A model generated the notes under the pieces. It saw only the letters and a list, made by a program, of their open reading frames with translations. It ran no database searches and was not told the origin of the DNA. Shown piece after piece: positions 1-11,560 of a DNA stretch of 64,000 bases; position 1 is the first letter of the stretch; each line of letters opens with the position of its first letter. Made by a program: the position numbers and the translations under genes. Origin of the DNA: Pyrus communis (Eukaryota; Streptophyta; Magnoliopsida; Rosales; Rosaceae); NCBI RefSeq assembly GCF_963583255.1, contig NC_084813.1, positions 15,451,799 through 15,515,798 on the forward strand. Reading direction: 5' to 3'.

Positions 1-864
1 GGTAAACCAGGTAAATCCTCAGGAAAAACATCAGGGAAGTGTCTGACCACTCTCACATCCTCAACTCTGTTAGGAACGGCCTCATCTAACACCACATGCG
101 CTAGATACCCCTGACAACCTTTAGTCAACAATTTCTTCGCTTGCAAAGCTGAAATAACGCCGTGTCTTACCCCACTCTGCTCACCCACAAAAGTAACCTC
201 AGGTAATCCAGGACGGTGAAACGTAACTACTTTCCCGTAACAATCAATGTTGGCACGATAGAAGTGCAACCAATCTGTGCCCAAAATCACATCAAAATCG
301 ACAATATCTAACGGGATAAGATCAGCGGGCATAACAACACCCTCTACTATCACTGGACATCCTGGGTACATACAATCTACAACACATCTCTCTCCTCTAG
401 GCATAGCGAATTCTAAATCGTACCCTAGAGGTGTGGGGCGAGGTTGCGTCACTTGAGCAAATGTATGAGAAATAACGGAATGTGTAGCTCCACAATCAAT
501 TAAGACTCTAGCAAAATAACCAAGAATGTTTAACGTACCCATAATTAGATCCGGGTTGTTCTGAGCATCCTGCAGGGAAATATTGTGAATACGCCCCTGG
601 CCCTGCTGTCGTCCGCCGCGACCTCTGCTCGCTTGAACACCGCGACCTTGAGCTCCACGCCCCTGGCTGGACTGACCCATCTGTCTCGAAGACCCTGCAC
701 TACTAGTAGCAATCTCACTCTGCTGATATTGTCCTCCCTGGTACTACTGAGAACCACCCGCTGGGGCTGGAGGATACGGCATGTAGTTGCTGGGATACGG
801 GGGATAACTACCCTGTAAATACGGGTCCTGGGGGTACTGATACTGTCCCGGAGCATAAGGAACA
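1..864 (-). pseudogene. Ty3/gypsy pol fragment: aspartic protease and start of reverse transcriptase
   Basis: The minus strand reads open from 864 to 1 except for one TAG at 746-744. The first part is a Gln/Pro/Tyr/Gly-rich gag tail. An aspartic protease core follows at about 509-470, with the active-site motif I-D-C-G-A and, further on, a typical I-L-G-T-D-W segment at about 285-265. The last residues visible, D-V-F-P-E-D-L-P-G-L-P at about 35-1, are the conserved lead-in to gypsy reverse transcriptase. The protease would process the polyprotein inside virus-like particles. The TAG stands where a CAG codon is likely, which would fit deamination at a methylated CHG site (inference). The frame is the direct continuation of the gag reading frame at 10435-11483, so the two pieces are one disrupted gene. 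The product is non-functional here because of the stop and the 9.6-kb insertion. Confidence 0.85.
860..864. repeat. Target site duplication GAACA, left copy
   Basis: GAACA lies immediately before the TG of the copia 5' LTR and is repeated exactly at 10430-10434 after the CA of the 3' LTR. Confidence 0.95.
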
Positions 865-2011
865 TGTTAGGGTAAAATTGGCAATCCCTGACATAATGCC
901 TGAGTCTGTAATAGCTTAGACTTGTTATACATTTTCAATTGTAATAGTTTAAGTCTAGGAAGGGTTCTCACACTTTCGATGCAAAGATGTTACCTACACG
1001 TGATAAATATTCAGGTACGTTTGCATGCATACATCCAACTACATTCATCTATATCTCATGTTATTGTTTTTGAGATAGGACTCTTAACCATTGTGTGGTT
1101 TATCTCTTTAAAATATCTTATTCCTTTATATTCGAGATTAAAAAAGCATGCAAAATAGTCTAATTACATTAGGACTAATCTGATGGTATTGAGACTTTTC
1201 AAACCGTGTTATCAAAAGGTGTTTGGGTGTTGGTAGAGTTATTGATCAATATGGAGTCGTGCTTTTTAGTAGATATATGGGAAGTCAGGGACGTGCTCAT
1301 GGTTTTTTTTGAGCCATATATGCATGAAAACTTATTTTAATTGAAAGGATTTTTTCTAGAGGCTTTAGCCATATATGCATGAAACTTATTTTATTGAAAA
1401 GGTTTTTTGGTTAAGGAGCTTCAGCTTGGTTCTTGTGCGCAGAAAAACATTTTGAATGTTGTTGCTAGCTTATGGTTCCAACAGCATGGGTTTTTAAAAT
1501 AAGATATTATTTTTCATGCTATTTTATTTGAGGTTTTAACTAGAATATCAATTATGGAAATGAGCTTTGTGATTTTCGTAATTGATTGTTTTCCAAACAA
1601 ACACTTCATCATATAAACATTCTGAATGATCGAGTTCGCATCGTGCAAAGTTCGAGGGAAAGGTGATTGACGGTTGTGTTAGTACCGTGCCACTTCAACT
1701 CGAGGACTGAAGAAAGATCGAGTAGCAAAGCGCGAAGACAAAGCTGTCAACTGGTATGAGTGTCTAGTTGATGAGTTTTGTAAGTCTTTATGTATTCTTT
1801 CTTTCTTAGTGCTTCCTGGCTTGGTAGCCCGAGGATTTTCCCAGTGGTGGGTTTTGCCTCGTTAAATCCTACATCATGTGTGTGCTTTTTATATTCATGT
1901 TGAATATTTGTGTAGGACTAATTTTGCATAACTGATTAATTGAAACCATAATTTGCTTTAGCGTTAAGTTGTCATTTATAGATTAAGTTAGTACCCATCC
2001 TAGGACTTTCA
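865..2011 (+). repeat. 5' LTR of the Sirevirus element
   Basis: Runs from TG at 865 to CA at 2011 and matches 9283-10429 nearly base for base with equal length. It contains an internal direct duplication: the block starting AGCCATATATGCATGAAA at about 1312 recurs at about 1367. This LTR drives transcription of the element. A short open frame at 922-1158 lies entirely inside it and recurs in the other LTR; it has no sign of being a gene. Confidence 0.95.
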
Positions 2012-2013
2012 AT

Positions 2014-2028
2014 TGGCACCAGAGCAGG
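2014..2028 (+). other. Primer binding site
   Basis: TGGCACCAGAGCAGG begins two bases after the LTR. It resembles the initiator-Met tRNA primer site (TGGTATCAGAGC) with two changed positions, as often seen in copia elements. Confidence 0.75.
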
Positions 2029-2067
2029 TCACTAAAAATATCTAGTGAGATCCGTGGGTAGTCTAGG

Positions 2068-5000
2068 ATGAATCGTGTTATGGGTTCAGTTTCTCATCCA
2101 CCACATTTTGATGGTGACAACTATGCTGCATGGAAAGCAAAGATGAAATCATTTCTTTGGGCGCTTGACAACAGAGTATGGTTTGCGGTTGAAGAAGGTT
2201 GGGAACCTCCAACAGTTAAAGAAACCAAAGACGAAGGACAGTCTTCGGTAACCATGTCGTTGCTTAAGCCTAGAAAGGAATGGAGCGAAGAAGAACGCAG
2301 CTCTAGCACGTTCAATCAAAGGGCACTGAATGCGTTGTTCACTGCCGTTTCGCCTGAGCAATTTAACTACATTAGTAAATGCATAACGGCGAAAGAAGCT
2401 TGGGATATTCTTGAAGTTACTCATGAAGGTAACTCTACTGTCAAAGAATCCAAGCTTCAAAATCTCATCACTAAATTTGAAAATATCAAAATGCTAGATG
2501 ATGAGAGTTTTTCTGACTTCTATGCTAAGCTTAGTGTAATTGTCAATGGTTGTCACAATCTTGGTGATAGCATTCCAGAGCATAGGGTTGTTAAGAAAAT
2601 TCTAAGATCTCTTCCTTCAAGGTTTCATGCAAAAAGGACAGCTATAGAAGAATCGAAAGATTTGAACACTTACAAGTTGGAACAATTGATTGGATCATTA
2701 CAAACATATGAGTCCGACTTTACAGAAGGCAAGAAAGGGAAAAATGTTGCCTTTAAAGTCAATAATGAAAAAATGAATGAGGATCCATTTGAAACCTTGA
2801 CTCAAGATGAATTTGCTCTTCTTACCAAACAAGCTAGGAAATTTTTGAAACTTAGAAGTTCTAGGGGACGTGAAAATCGAAACAATTTTGATTCAAACTC
2901 CAAAGTCCCTCGTTCTAGAGATGGTTCTCATGGAAATACATCTAAGTCTGTCAAACTTGGTGAAAAGAAAAGTTGGAATGACAAAGATAAGTGTTTCGAG
3001 TGTCAAGGGTATGGACATCATGCTCATGAATGTGCCAATACTCTTAAAAGGCTGAAAGATGAAAAGAACAAGGCTTTAACTTCCACGTGGAGCGACAGTG
3101 ATTCAGAGAAAGACACGGCATCTGAAGATGATGAGGAAGTGGTTGCATTTTTTGGAACTTTTGATGGATATGAGACGGATGATTCGGAAGTTGAAGAGCC
3201 TGATTCCGTAGAAGTCTTACAAAAGTACACTGCACTGTATGATATCACCATGAAAGTGAAGAAGGAAAATGAAGAACTGAAAAATAAACTCGTGCAGCTT
3301 GAAAGTGAGAAGAATGAAGCAGAAATCGAGCATCAATCTCAAATGGAACATGCAGAAAAGCTACGAGAGTCAATGTTGGAGAAGTTACATATGCTAGCAT
3401 CAGACAACAAAGGTCTTGAAAATGAATTAAGTAACATAAAGAAGAAAGTTGAAGAGTTTAGCATTGGCTCAAGCAAAATTGACAAAATGTTGAGCTATGG
3501 AAAGATTTCAGGTGATAAAAGAGGTCTAGGTTTTGATATAACTGGAAGTTCGTCCACTTCTGTTACCAAGTTTGTTAAAGCGTTACAAGAACCTAGCATG
3601 AAAGTGAGTAGTGATGAACCTTTTGGAAATTCGTGTATCACTACAAAAGAGTCAAATTTCGTAAGAAATTTTGTTGGACCAAAGAAGTTCATTAGGTCAA
3701 AAAATTTTATTCCTATTTGTCACTTCTGTGAAAAAATAGGACATATTAGACCTAGGTGTTACAAGCTTCAAAAGGAAAATAAGACTAAAACTTCTTGGAT
3801 TTCTGAAAAATCAAATCTCAAAGGGAGATTTGTGGCTCACCCAAAGGGAATGAATAGAATTTCAAAAATAATGCCTAACTTCCTTACTCCAAACTTAAAG
3901 CAAGTATGGAGAAGAAAAAAGACTCAAATTTGTCTATTGGATAAGGTGTCACCTTCATCTGAGGAAGACAATTTTACATGCTTGGTGGCATTCACTGCTC
4001 TCTCATCTTGTCAGTCTGATACTTGGTATCTAGACAGTGGTTGCTCAAGGCACATGACTGGAGACAAAAGATGGTTCACATCTTTCACCGAGGATTGTAA
4101 AAATGGAGCAGTCACGTTTGGAGATGGAAAAAGAGCAAGGATCGTTGGAAAAGGAGAGATCAAAACACTAGGAATTCCATGCTTAAAAAATGTCATGTTA
4201 GTGGATGGACTTAAAGCTAACCTAATTAGCATTAGTCAAATTTGTGACGATGATGATGCTGAAGTACTTTTCAATAAATTGAAATGTAGTGTAAAGGTTG
4301 CTAAAGAGGTTGACAATTTTGAAGGAAAAAGGTATAAGGACAATTGTTATTGTGTGAATGCAAATGAGTTACATGTGTCTGACATATGCAATAAGGCAAC
4401 TGATGATATTTTGGATTTATGGCATAAACGATTAGGTCACATGAACTGTAAGGATTTGATCAAGCTTTCCAAGAAAGACTATGTGAGGGGCTTACCGATG
4501 TTGACTGCAGAACTTGGAATTTGTGGAGAATGTCAAGTGGGAAAGCAAACAAAGAGTGCACACAAATCCACAAATTACATCTCAACTTCACGGCCTTTAG
4601 AACTGATGCACATGGACTTGGTTGGACCAGTACAAACCGAAAGCATTGGGGGAAAAAAATACATACTTGTCTTGGTGGATGATTTCTCACGCTTTACTTG
4701 GGTTGCCTTCTTGCGAGAGAAATCTGATGCATTCACTGCATTCTTCGGTTTATTGAATAAAATTCAAAATGATAGAGTTAATTCAAATGATCGTGTGGTA
4801 AAACTCAGAACTGATCATGGAACTGAATTTGAAAACATATCGTTTTCTAAGTTCTGTGATGAAAAAGGTATTGATCACAATTTTTCTGCTCCTATTACTC
4901 CTCAACAAAACGGAGTTGTGGAACGAAAGAATCGTGTTTTACTTGACATGAGTCGTGTCATGCTGACAAGCGCTCGTTTGGCAAAGCATTTCTGGGCTGA

Positions 5001-7059
5001 AGCAGTTAGCACTGCGTGCTATACGGCAAATAGAGTCTATCTTAGACCCGGTACAAAATGCACACCTTATGAGATCTGGAAAGGGAAGAAGCCAAATGTT
5101 AAGCATTTGCGAGTATTCGGTAGTATATGCTACATTTACAGAGATAGAGAAATGTTAGCAAAATTTGATTCAAGAAGTGATATTGGAATTTTTCTAGGAT
5201 ACTCAATCACAAGTAGAGTATACAGGGTGTTCAACAAGAGAACACAAAATGTTATGGAGTCCATTAATGTTATTGTGAATGACTCTCTCTTAAATGTTGA
5301 ACAACCTGCCTCAGATGAAGAATTCTTTCAAAGCAAATCAATTGATGGGTTATCCGCTACTCAGGGAGAAGTGCACCAAAATATTGACTCAACAAAAGTT
5401 TTGAGGAAAGGACACAAACAAGTGCAAAAAGATCATTCCAAGTCAGACATCATTGGTGATGTAGAAGATCAAATGTTGACAAGAAGTAAAACTACTGCTG
5501 TAGTAAACTTTACGTGCTATATATCAAAGATTGAACCAAAAAATGCCAAGGAAGCTCTTTTAGATGATGATTGGATTATGGCCATGCAAGAGGAACTCAA
5601 TCAATTTGTTCGCAATGATGTATGGTACCTTGTTCCCCGACCCCAAGAAACAAATGTTATAGGAACAAAGTGGGTGTTTCGGAACAAAACTGATGAACAT
5701 GGCATCATCACGAGAAATAAAGCTCGTCTCGTGGCTCAAGGATACACTCAGGTAGAAGGTTTGGATTTTGATGAGACGTTTGCACCCGTTGCGAGATTGG
5801 AGTCCATTCGGTTGTTACTGGCTTTTGCTTGTCATCTGCGTTTCAAATTATATCAAATGGATGTCAAGAGTGCTTTCTTAAACGGAATACTTCAAGAAGA
5901 AGTCTATGTGGAGCAGCCAAAGGGATTTGTTGATCCAAAGCATCCTGATTATGTGTACCGTTTGAAGAAAGCCTTGTACGGTTTAAAACAAGCTCCGAGA
6001 GCATGGTACGACAAACTCTCATCGTACTTGTTAAGGAAAGGTTATACACGTGGAGCTGTTGACAAGACTTTGTTTGTCAAAAGAATCAATAAGGACGTGG
6101 TGATAGCACAAGTATATGTGGATGATATAGTGTTTGGTTCCACATCTGCCACACTTGTAAAAGAATTTACTGAGGTCATGCAGAGTGAATTCGAAATGAG
6201 CATGTGTGGAGAACTAAATTTTTTTTTGGGATTACAAGTCAAACAAAGTGAAGATGGTATTTTTGTCTTTCAGACAAAATATGCTAGTGACCTAGTTAAA
6301 AAATTTGGCTTGCATTCAGCAAAACCCGTCTCAAATCCCATGGCAACAACCACAAAACTTCACAAGGATCCAAATGGAAAAAGTGTTGATCAAACACTTT
6401 ACAGAAGCATGATTGGAAGCTTGTTGCACCTTACTGCTAGTAGGCCTGATATCTCTTTCAGCGTTGGTGCTTGTGCACGTTATCAAGCTGATCCAAAAGA
6501 ATCGCATCTGGAAACTGTCAAAAGAATCATCAGGTATGTGAGTGGTACAATTGATTATGGTCTTCATTATTCCTTTGAAACCAATTCTGAAATTGCTGGA
6601 TTTTCCGATGCCGATTGGGCAGGAAATGCTGATGACCGAAAAAGTACTTCTGGAGGTTGTTTCTATGTTGGAAATAATCTCGTTGCTTGGCATAGTAAGA
6701 AACAAAACTGTGTTTCTTTATCCACTGCCGAAGCTGAATATATTGCTGCTGGTAGTTGTTGTACGCAATTGCTTTGGATGAAGCAAATGCTTCGTGATTA
6801 TGGCATTCATCAAAGTTCCTTTTCTGTTTTCTGTGACAACACTAGTGCCATAAACATTTCCAAGAATCCTGTTCAACATTCTCGTACCAAACATATTGAC
6901 ATTCGTCATCACTTTATTCGTGTTTTGGTTGAAGAGAAGGTTTTAGTGCTGGAATACATTGCCACTGAACATCAACTTGCAGACTTGTTTACTAAGCCTT
7001 TAGACACTCATTGTTTTGAAACCCTTCGCAAGGCTTTAGGAATATGTCGTGTGTCTTAA
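2068..7059 (+). CDS. Sirevirus gag-pol polyprotein (1663 aa)
   Basis: One uninterrupted frame encodes gag, protease, integrase, reverse transcriptase and RNase H. In order: a copia gag domain (about residues 10-230), a CCHC zinc knuckle starting at C309, a Glu/Lys-rich coiled-coil-like stretch (about 375-470), and a second CCHC knuckle near C551. The protease D-S-G is at 656-658. The integrase zinc-binding H-x4-H...C-x2-C starts near H786, and its catalytic D850, D916 and E952 follow. The reverse transcriptase Y-V-D-D catalytic pair is D1352/D1353. The RNase H A-D-W-A-G is near 1516, and the end is the usual D-L-F-T-K-P-L copia tail. All catalytic residues I looked for are intact. The ATG at 2068 lies about 55 bp after the LTR and is the first in frame. 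The protein would act in cytoplasmic virus-like particles and then in nuclear integration. Confidence 0.95.
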   Translation: MNRVMGSVSHPPHFDGDNYAAWKAKMKSFLWALDNRVWFAVEEGWEPPTVKETKDEGQSSVTMSLLKPRKEWSEEERSSSTFNQRALNALFTAVSPEQFNYISKCITAKEAWDILEVTHEGNSTVKESKLQNLITKFENIKMLDDESFSDFYAKLSVIVNGCHNLGDSIPEHRVVKKILRSLPSRFHAKRTAIEESKDLNTYKLEQLIGSLQTYESDFTEGKKGKNVAFKVNNEKMNEDPFETLTQDEFALLTKQARKFLKLRSSRGRENRNNFDSNSKVPRSRDGSHGNTSKSVKLGEKKSWNDKDKCFECQGYGHHAHECANTLKRLKDEKNKALTSTWSDSDSEKDTASEDDEEVVAFFGTFDGYETDDSEVEEPDSVEVLQKYTALYDITMKVKKENEELKNKLVQLESEKNEAEIEHQSQMEHAEKLRESMLEKLHMLASDNKGLENELSNIKKKVEEFSIGSSKIDKMLSYGKISGDKRGLGFDITGSSSTSVTKFVKALQEPSMKVSSDEPFGNSCITTKESNFVRNFVGPKKFIRSKNFIPICHFCEKIGHIRPRCYKLQKENKTKTSWISEKSNLKGRFVAHPKGMNRISKIMPNFLTPNLKQVWRRKKTQICLLDKVSPSSEEDNFTCLVAFTALSSCQSDTWYLDSGCSRHMTGDKRWFTSFTEDCKNGAVTFGDGKRARIVGKGEIKTLGIPCLKNVMLVDGLKANLISISQICDDDDAEVLFNKLKCSVKVAKEVDNFEGKRYKDNCYCVNANELHVSDICNKATDDILDLWHKRLGHMNCKDLIKLSKKDYVRGLPMLTAELGICGECQVGKQTKSAHKSTNYISTSRPLELMHMDLVGPVQTESIGGKKYILVLVDDFSRFTWVAFLREKSDAFTAFFGLLNKIQNDRVNSNDRVVKLRTDHGTEFENISFSKFCDEKGIDHNFSAPITPQQNGVVERKNRVLLDMSRVMLTSARLAKHFWAEAVSTACYTANRVYLRPGTKCTPYEIWKGKKPNVKHLRVFGSICYIYRDREMLAKFDSRSDIGIFLGYSITSRVYRVFNKRTQNVMESINVIVNDSLLNVEQPASDEEFFQSKSIDGLSATQGEVHQNIDSTKVLRKGHKQVQKDHSKSDIIGDVEDQMLTRSKTTAVVNFTCYISKIEPKNAKEALLDDDWIMAMQEELNQFVRNDVWYLVPRPQETNVIGTKWVFRNKTDEHGIITRNKARLVAQGYTQVEGLDFDETFAPVARLESIRLLLAFACHLRFKLYQMDVKSAFLNGILQEEVYVEQPKGFVDPKHPDYVYRLKKALYGLKQAPRAWYDKLSSYLLRKGYTRGAVDKTLFVKRINKDVVIAQVYVDDIVFGSTSATLVKEFTEVMQSEFEMSMCGELNFFLGLQVKQSEDGIFVFQTKYASDLVKKFGLHSAKPVSNPMATTTKLHKDPNGKSVDQTLYRSMIGSLLHLTASRPDISFSVGACARYQADPKESHLETVKRIIRYVSGTIDYGLHYSFETNSEIAGFSDADWAGNADDRKSTSGGCFYVGNNLVAWHSKKQNCVSLSTAEAEYIAAGSCCTQLLWMKQMLRDYGIHQSSFSVFCDNTSAINISKNPVQHSRTKHIDIRHHFIRVLVEEKVLVLEYIATEHQLADLFTKPLDTHCFETLRKALGICRVS

Positions 7060-8397
7060 CTTCTGTTGGTTTTCATTTTTCATGTTTTCTTTTTCTCTCT
7101 TTTCATTTTTCTAGCTTCATACAAAAAAAAAAAAAAAAAAGAAAAAAAAAAGGGTTTTCCATATCTTTTTATGCACAACTTTTGTCCACAAAATTCTTTG
7201 CTTTGTGCTAAACATGATATATTTTGCCTTGGTGGTTGATACTATATGTATGTTTTCTGATTAAACATGACTACTTGCCAGAAACTCCGCACCCTGTGAG
7301 CTTTTGAGCCTCCATTAGTGTATGCATTTTTCATACACTCTTAATTGTTTCTGTGTGATATATCTTATGTGATTTGACTCTCTAGAACTTGCTTTGAGAT
7401 CTCTCAAGGCTTTGTATCACTACTTACTCTCCTCTTGAGATGAAATTATGACTTACGTTCTTCATCATTATCATATAAAGCCAGTGCCTTATTATTTTTC
7501 CTATCTGAATTATTGAGCCTCTCCTTAAGTGTATCTTATCCTCTTCCATTTTTATACACTGATTCTCACCTCCGTTGCAACATCAAAGACAATTGCATCA
7601 AATATTTTTTTTAAGAAAGGTCCGCGGTTGGTTCACTACTGAAGACCACAATATAGTGCTGATAGCACCCTCCCCAGTTAAGAAAAGATTCCGAAAAAAA
7701 AAAAATAATAAAAATAAAAATAAAAATAAAAAGGAACACGAAAAAGGGAATCAAAAGGTGTATGTATGCATACATGGTGGGTGTTTATCTCTGACAATCC
7801 TCAAAGGTCCAGTTGTACTTGAAGACCACAAATATATCCACTGTGCAGACCACTCTATAGTGCACTAGTGGTTCTCTCTGCATCAAACTCTCTCCAGTTT
7901 TGTGTCTCAAGGACTCTATAGCTTCTCGAATTTATATTCTCCTTATTCTCTTTTAACTTTATCCAGTCCCTAAGCCTAGTTATTACCCTTCGTAAGACTT
8001 TCTTTCATCTCTTGAGGGTAGGTGGTTGATGTGTGGAGATAAGATTAATCTGCAAGCCTATGGTAGAGCATTCACATAATGATTTTTTTTTAGTGTAAAC
8101 ACTTCAACCCAAACACCTTGAGTGATATTTGATCATATTCCATGTGAGTTTAGGGGTTGATGTTGAGATGGCGTGTTTAATCATATTGCATGTATATGGT
8201 TTCGACTATTCTGGCAGTCTCCTGGTTGTATTATGTTTCTGTGGCCATTACATTGTATCTTTTATTTTATTTTTTTATCTTTTTGGTCTTTTGGTTGCTT
8301 TGAAATTGGAGTCACTTTGTGTTTCTCTATTATTTATAGTCGGGTTGTCTCCTTGTTCTTTGCATGTTGAACACAAAAACATTATTTTTTTTTTTTC
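7060..8397 (+). other. Sirevirus spacer between pol and the 3' ORF
   Basis: Non-coding, T-rich DNA inside the element. It holds an A-tract at 7123-7150 and a degenerate A/AAT tract at 7695-7733. Several short open frames occur, but none has recognisable composition or a conserved motif. Confidence 0.7.
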
Positions 8398-8910
8398 ATG
8401 GCATCCTCACGCAAGTCTGCATGTCCTCATGTTCTGAAAGGCAAGACTCCTGCTATTACTCCTTCCTTCTCTCCTCCCCGTACACGTTCTGTGAAACGTA
8501 AATTGTTTTCTTCCCCATCTGATTATTCCGCTTCACCTGATATTAATTTTTCCCAAGCGGTCTTCCAACAAATGCTTGATCTGAACAAGAAATTTTCTTT
8601 GCTCGAACGTTTCATTAAGTCCTCCACAAATGATCTCAGTCATCGTATTTCTAATTTGGAGCAATGTTTTCATCGCCTTCCCAACCACTTGTTTGCTCCT
8701 CTCATTCATATTTCTTCCTCTGATGACGAGGATGACTTTCCCCCTGATTGTGTTCCATCGTCTCCTCGTCCTCCTTGTCCACCTATTCCGGACCACTCAC
8801 CGCTGCCTACTCTTACTCCAGAAGATGATCCAGAAGAGGATCCCGAAGACGATCTGGACTATGATCTCTACTGGGTTTCGGACACCGATGGTGTTGCCAA
8901 GCATGATTGA
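8398..8910 (+). CDS. Sirevirus 3' ORF of unknown function (170 aa)
   Basis: An open frame between pol and the 3' LTR, in the position where Sireviruses carry their additional, sometimes called envelope-like, ORF. The N-terminal third is basic and Ser/Pro-rich. The middle (about residues 45-95) is a mix of hydrophobic and charged residues that could be helical. The C-terminal half holds the acidic cluster S-S-S-D-D-E-D-D near 106-113, a Pro-rich stretch, then a strongly acidic tail (about 140-165). I see no signal peptide or transmembrane segment, so an envelope role is not supported by this sequence. The ATG at 8398 follows a long T-tract. Its codon composition looks less random than the neighbouring spacer, which suggests real coding. 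Function unknown. Confidence 0.55.
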   Translation: MASSRKSACPHVLKGKTPAITPSFSPPRTRSVKRKLFSSPSDYSASPDINFSQAVFQQMLDLNKKFSLLERFIKSSTNDLSHRISNLEQCFHRLPNHLFAPLIHISSSDDEDDFPPDCVPSSPRPPCPPIPDHSPLPTLTPEDDPEEDPEDDLDYDLYWVSDTDGVAKHD

Positions 8911-8937
8911 TTTTTGGCTTTGGCGTTTCCCTGTGAC

Positions 8938-9010
8938 AAAAAGGGGGAGAGACTAGAGTTAGGGGGAGAGACTTTAGCTAGACAGTTTAGTTAGGGGAGA
9001 GAGATTTTAG
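8938..9010 (+). repeat. Cluster of polypurine-tract-like repeats upstream of the 3' LTR
   Basis: Three near-copies of a GGGGGAGAGA-type purine run (about 8943, 8961 and 8992), separated by TA(G/C)-rich spacers. This matches the multiple polypurine tracts known in Sireviruses, which lie some distance upstream of the functional tract. Confidence 0.8.
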
Positions 9011-9270
9011 CTAGCAGGTTCTTTTTAGTTTTTAGTTGTGAGAGTTTCCATATTTATGTTCTTATTTGGATTTCTTAATAAAGTCTCTTTTTAATTGTTG
9101 AACGATGAGGGATGTTGATATGTTTGAATGATTATCTTAACATTCTTGCAACATCTATATTTTTGTACGTCACGGGTGTTTTGTTTAACTGTGTGCAGAT
9201 TACAGACTTCAGTGCATAAGGATTAAGATTTCTAAAATGTTGTTATTGAGGGTTTTGTCAAGGAAATGCC

Positions 9271-9282
9271 AAAGGGGGAGAT
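9271..9282 (+). other. Polypurine tract
   Basis: AAAGGGGGAGAT directly abuts the TG of the 3' LTR and would prime plus-strand synthesis. Confidence 0.9.
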
Positions 9283-10429
9283 TGTTAGGGTAAAATTGGC
9301 AATCCTTGACATAATGCCTGAGTCTGTAATAGCTTAGACTTGTTATACATTTTCAATTGTAATAGTTTAAGTCTAGGAAGGGTTCTCACATTTTCGATGC
9401 AAAGATGTTACCTACACGTGATAAATATTCAGGTACGTTTGCATGCATACATCCAACTACATTCATCTATATCTCATGTTATTGTTTTTGAGATAGGACT
9501 CTTAACCATTGTGTGGTTTATCTCTTTAAAATATCTTATTCCTTTATATTCGAGATTAAAAAAGCATGCAAAATAGTCTAATTACATTAGGACTAATCTG
9601 ATGGTATTGAGACTTTTCAAACCGTGTTATCAAAAGGTGTTTGGGTGTTGGTAGAGTTATTGATCAATATGGAGTCGTGCTTTTTAGTAGATATATGGGA
9701 AGTCAGGGACGTGCTCATGGTTTTTTTTTAGCCATATATGCATGAAAACTTATTTTAATTGAAAGGATTTTTTCTAGAGGCTTTAGCCATATATGCATGA
9801 AACTTATTTTATTGAAAAGGTTTTTTGGTTAAGGAGCTTCAGCTTGGTTCTTGTGCGCAGAAAAACATTTTGAATGTTGTTGCTAGCTTACGGTTCCAAC
9901 AGCATGGGTTTTTAAAATAAGATATTATTTTTCATGCTGTTTTATTTGAGGTTTTAACTAGAATATCAATTATGGAAATGAGCTTTGTGATTTTCGTAAT
10001 TGATTGTTTTCCAAACAAACACTTCATCATATAAACATTCTGAATGATCTTGTTAGCATCGTGCAAAGTTCGAGGGAAAGGTGATTGACGGTTGTGTTAG
10101 CACCGTGCCACTTCAACTCGAGGACTGAAGAAAGATCGAGTAGCAAAGCGCGAAGACAAAGCTACCAACTGGTATGAGTGTCTAGTTGATGAGTTTTGTA
10201 AGTCTTTATGTATTCTTTCTTTCTTAGTGCTTCCTGGCTTGGTAGCCCGAGGATTTTCCCAGTGGTGGGTTTTGCCTCGTTAAATCCTACATCATGTGTG
10301 TGCTTTTTATATTCATGTTGAATATTTGTGTAGGACTAATTTTGCATAACTGATTAATTGAAACCATAATTTGCTTTAGCGTTAAGTTGTCATTTATAGA
10401 TTAAGTTAGTACCCATCCTAGGACTTTCA
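9283..10429 (+). repeat. 3' LTR of the Sirevirus element
   Basis: 1147 bp, the same length as the 5' LTR, with about eleven mismatches counted by eye. Three of these cluster near 10050, in the segment just after the matching GAATGATC. It ends CTTTCA at 10429, followed by the GAACA duplication. Confidence 0.95.
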
Positions 10430-10434
10430 GAACA
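10430..10434. repeat. Target site duplication GAACA, right copy
   Basis: Exact partner of 860-864. Confidence 0.95.
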
Positions 10435-11483
10435 GCATCACCTTGATAGTGGTAGGCACCACCTCTACCTGCTTGACCATAATTACTCGGACCCTGGATT
10501 TGCAGAATCGGTGCAGGTGGCGGCATAAAGGTCTGCTGCGGCTTCTGCTGCTGACCCTGGGGACAATTCACCGCTCTATGTCCCACCTGTCCACACGTGA
10601 AACAACCACCGCTGCTATGCCTGCACTCGCCGAAATGTCGGTTATTACACCTACGGCAAAATGGGACTCGACTTCGACCACCATCACCTTGTCTCTGGCC
10701 TCGAGCACTTCCATAAAACCGACCTCCTCGTCCCGAACTTGAACTAACACCACCCCTCTTGAAGTTCTGAGTCTGGCGAGGCCCAAGCGACATTTGACCT
10801 TTCCCTTTGTCATCTTTCTTTTCATCACTGTCACTCGACATATTCTCTGAGTCCTCAATCCTCAATAGTATCTCGTAAAAATCCTGGTAGGACTCACAGT
10901 GAGTAGTAGTCGCCATAGAACGCCATTTCTTCCTAGTGCCTAAGCGGAAACGACGAAACATCTCCGCCGGATTACCAGCGACATCAGGATAGTAACGAGA
11001 CAGATCAGTGAACTTACGATAATACTCGTTAGCCGTCATCTTTCGCTGTTTCAACTCGGTGAATTCCTGTTTCTTACGATCAATATACTCAGGGGGTACA
11101 AACCTCCTCTGAAACACATCCTTGAAAACATTCCAATCAGTCCTCTGAGCTGGAGTCAACCTACGAAGCTCATGTTCCCACCAGGCTGCAGACTCCATCT
11201 CCAGAAACCATGAGGTTGTCTCGACCCACCTCTCCATAGGAAGGTTCCCCTGATTATGCAACACACGGAAAGTCTTCTCTATGTGTTCCAACCACCGTTC
11301 TGCGCCTTCGTGACCCTCACTACCTTTAAACTTATCCAACTTCAGATTATACATAGTCTCCAGAGGAGTCCTCTAGGGAGGGCGCATCACTGACTGAAGG
11401 GCTGTAGCAATAACTTCCCCCAACTGAGCAACATCGGGGAAGCTAGACTCAGAAGAACGACGTGGTTCCCGACGAGGCGGCAT
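10435..11483 (-). pseudogene. Ty3/gypsy gag, 5' portion
   Basis: Starts at the ATG read from 11483, giving M-P-P-R-R-E-P-R-R, and runs leftward to the copia insertion. One in-frame TAG at 11375-11373 breaks it about 36 codons in. An open frame of just over 300 codons then continues from the internal Met at 11354. That frame holds the retrotransposon gag domain (W-L-E-H-I-E-K-T-F near the start, then R-R-F-V-P-P-E-Y and Y-Y-R-K-F-T-D-L-S-R-Y-Y-P). A basic, Gly-rich linker follows, then a CCHC zinc knuckle C-F-T-C-G-Q-V-G-H-R-A-V-N-C at about 10604-10562. Gag forms the particle shell and binds element RNA through the knuckle. The last codons past 10430 belong to the copia LTR, not to gag. The true frame resumes at 864. 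Confidence 0.9.
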
Positions 11484-11544
11484 GATTCTGACAGAAGACA
11501 CCAACTATTAGAATACTCACAAAGACACAGGACTGCCAAACCTA

Positions 11545-11557
11545 GGCTCTGATACCA
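11545..11557 (-). other. Primer binding site of the gypsy element
   Basis: On the minus strand this reads TGGTATCAGAGCC, a perfect initiator-Met tRNA primer site, 3 bases from the LTR end. Confidence 0.9.
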
Positions 11558-11560
11558 AAC

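Larger units (their letters stand above)
865..10429 (+). mobile_element. Complete Ty1/copia retrotransposon, Sirevirus (SIRE/Maximus) type
   Basis: A 9565-bp element with two 1147-bp LTRs that begin TGTTAGGG and end CTTTCA, a 5-bp target duplication GAACA, a primer binding site, one long gag-pol ORF (2068-7059), a second ORF (8398-8910), a cluster of purine-rich tracts and a terminal polypurine tract. Counting by eye I find about eleven substitutions between the LTRs, roughly 1 percent, so the insertion is recent. Integrase precedes reverse transcriptase, which defines copia. The long LTRs, large gag, an ORF downstream of pol and repeated polypurine tracts are the known Sirevirus hallmarks. 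It inserted into the gag-pol of a minus-strand gypsy element. All visible catalytic motifs are present, so it could still be autonomous. Confidence 0.95.

Noticed and set aside
8129..8437. 102-codon hydrophobic open frame inside the Sirevirus as an envelope gene
   Set aside because: It lies in T-rich DNA that yields Phe/Leu/Ile-rich peptides by composition, overlaps the start of the next ORF, and has no cysteine pattern or glycosylation context suggesting a real membrane protein.
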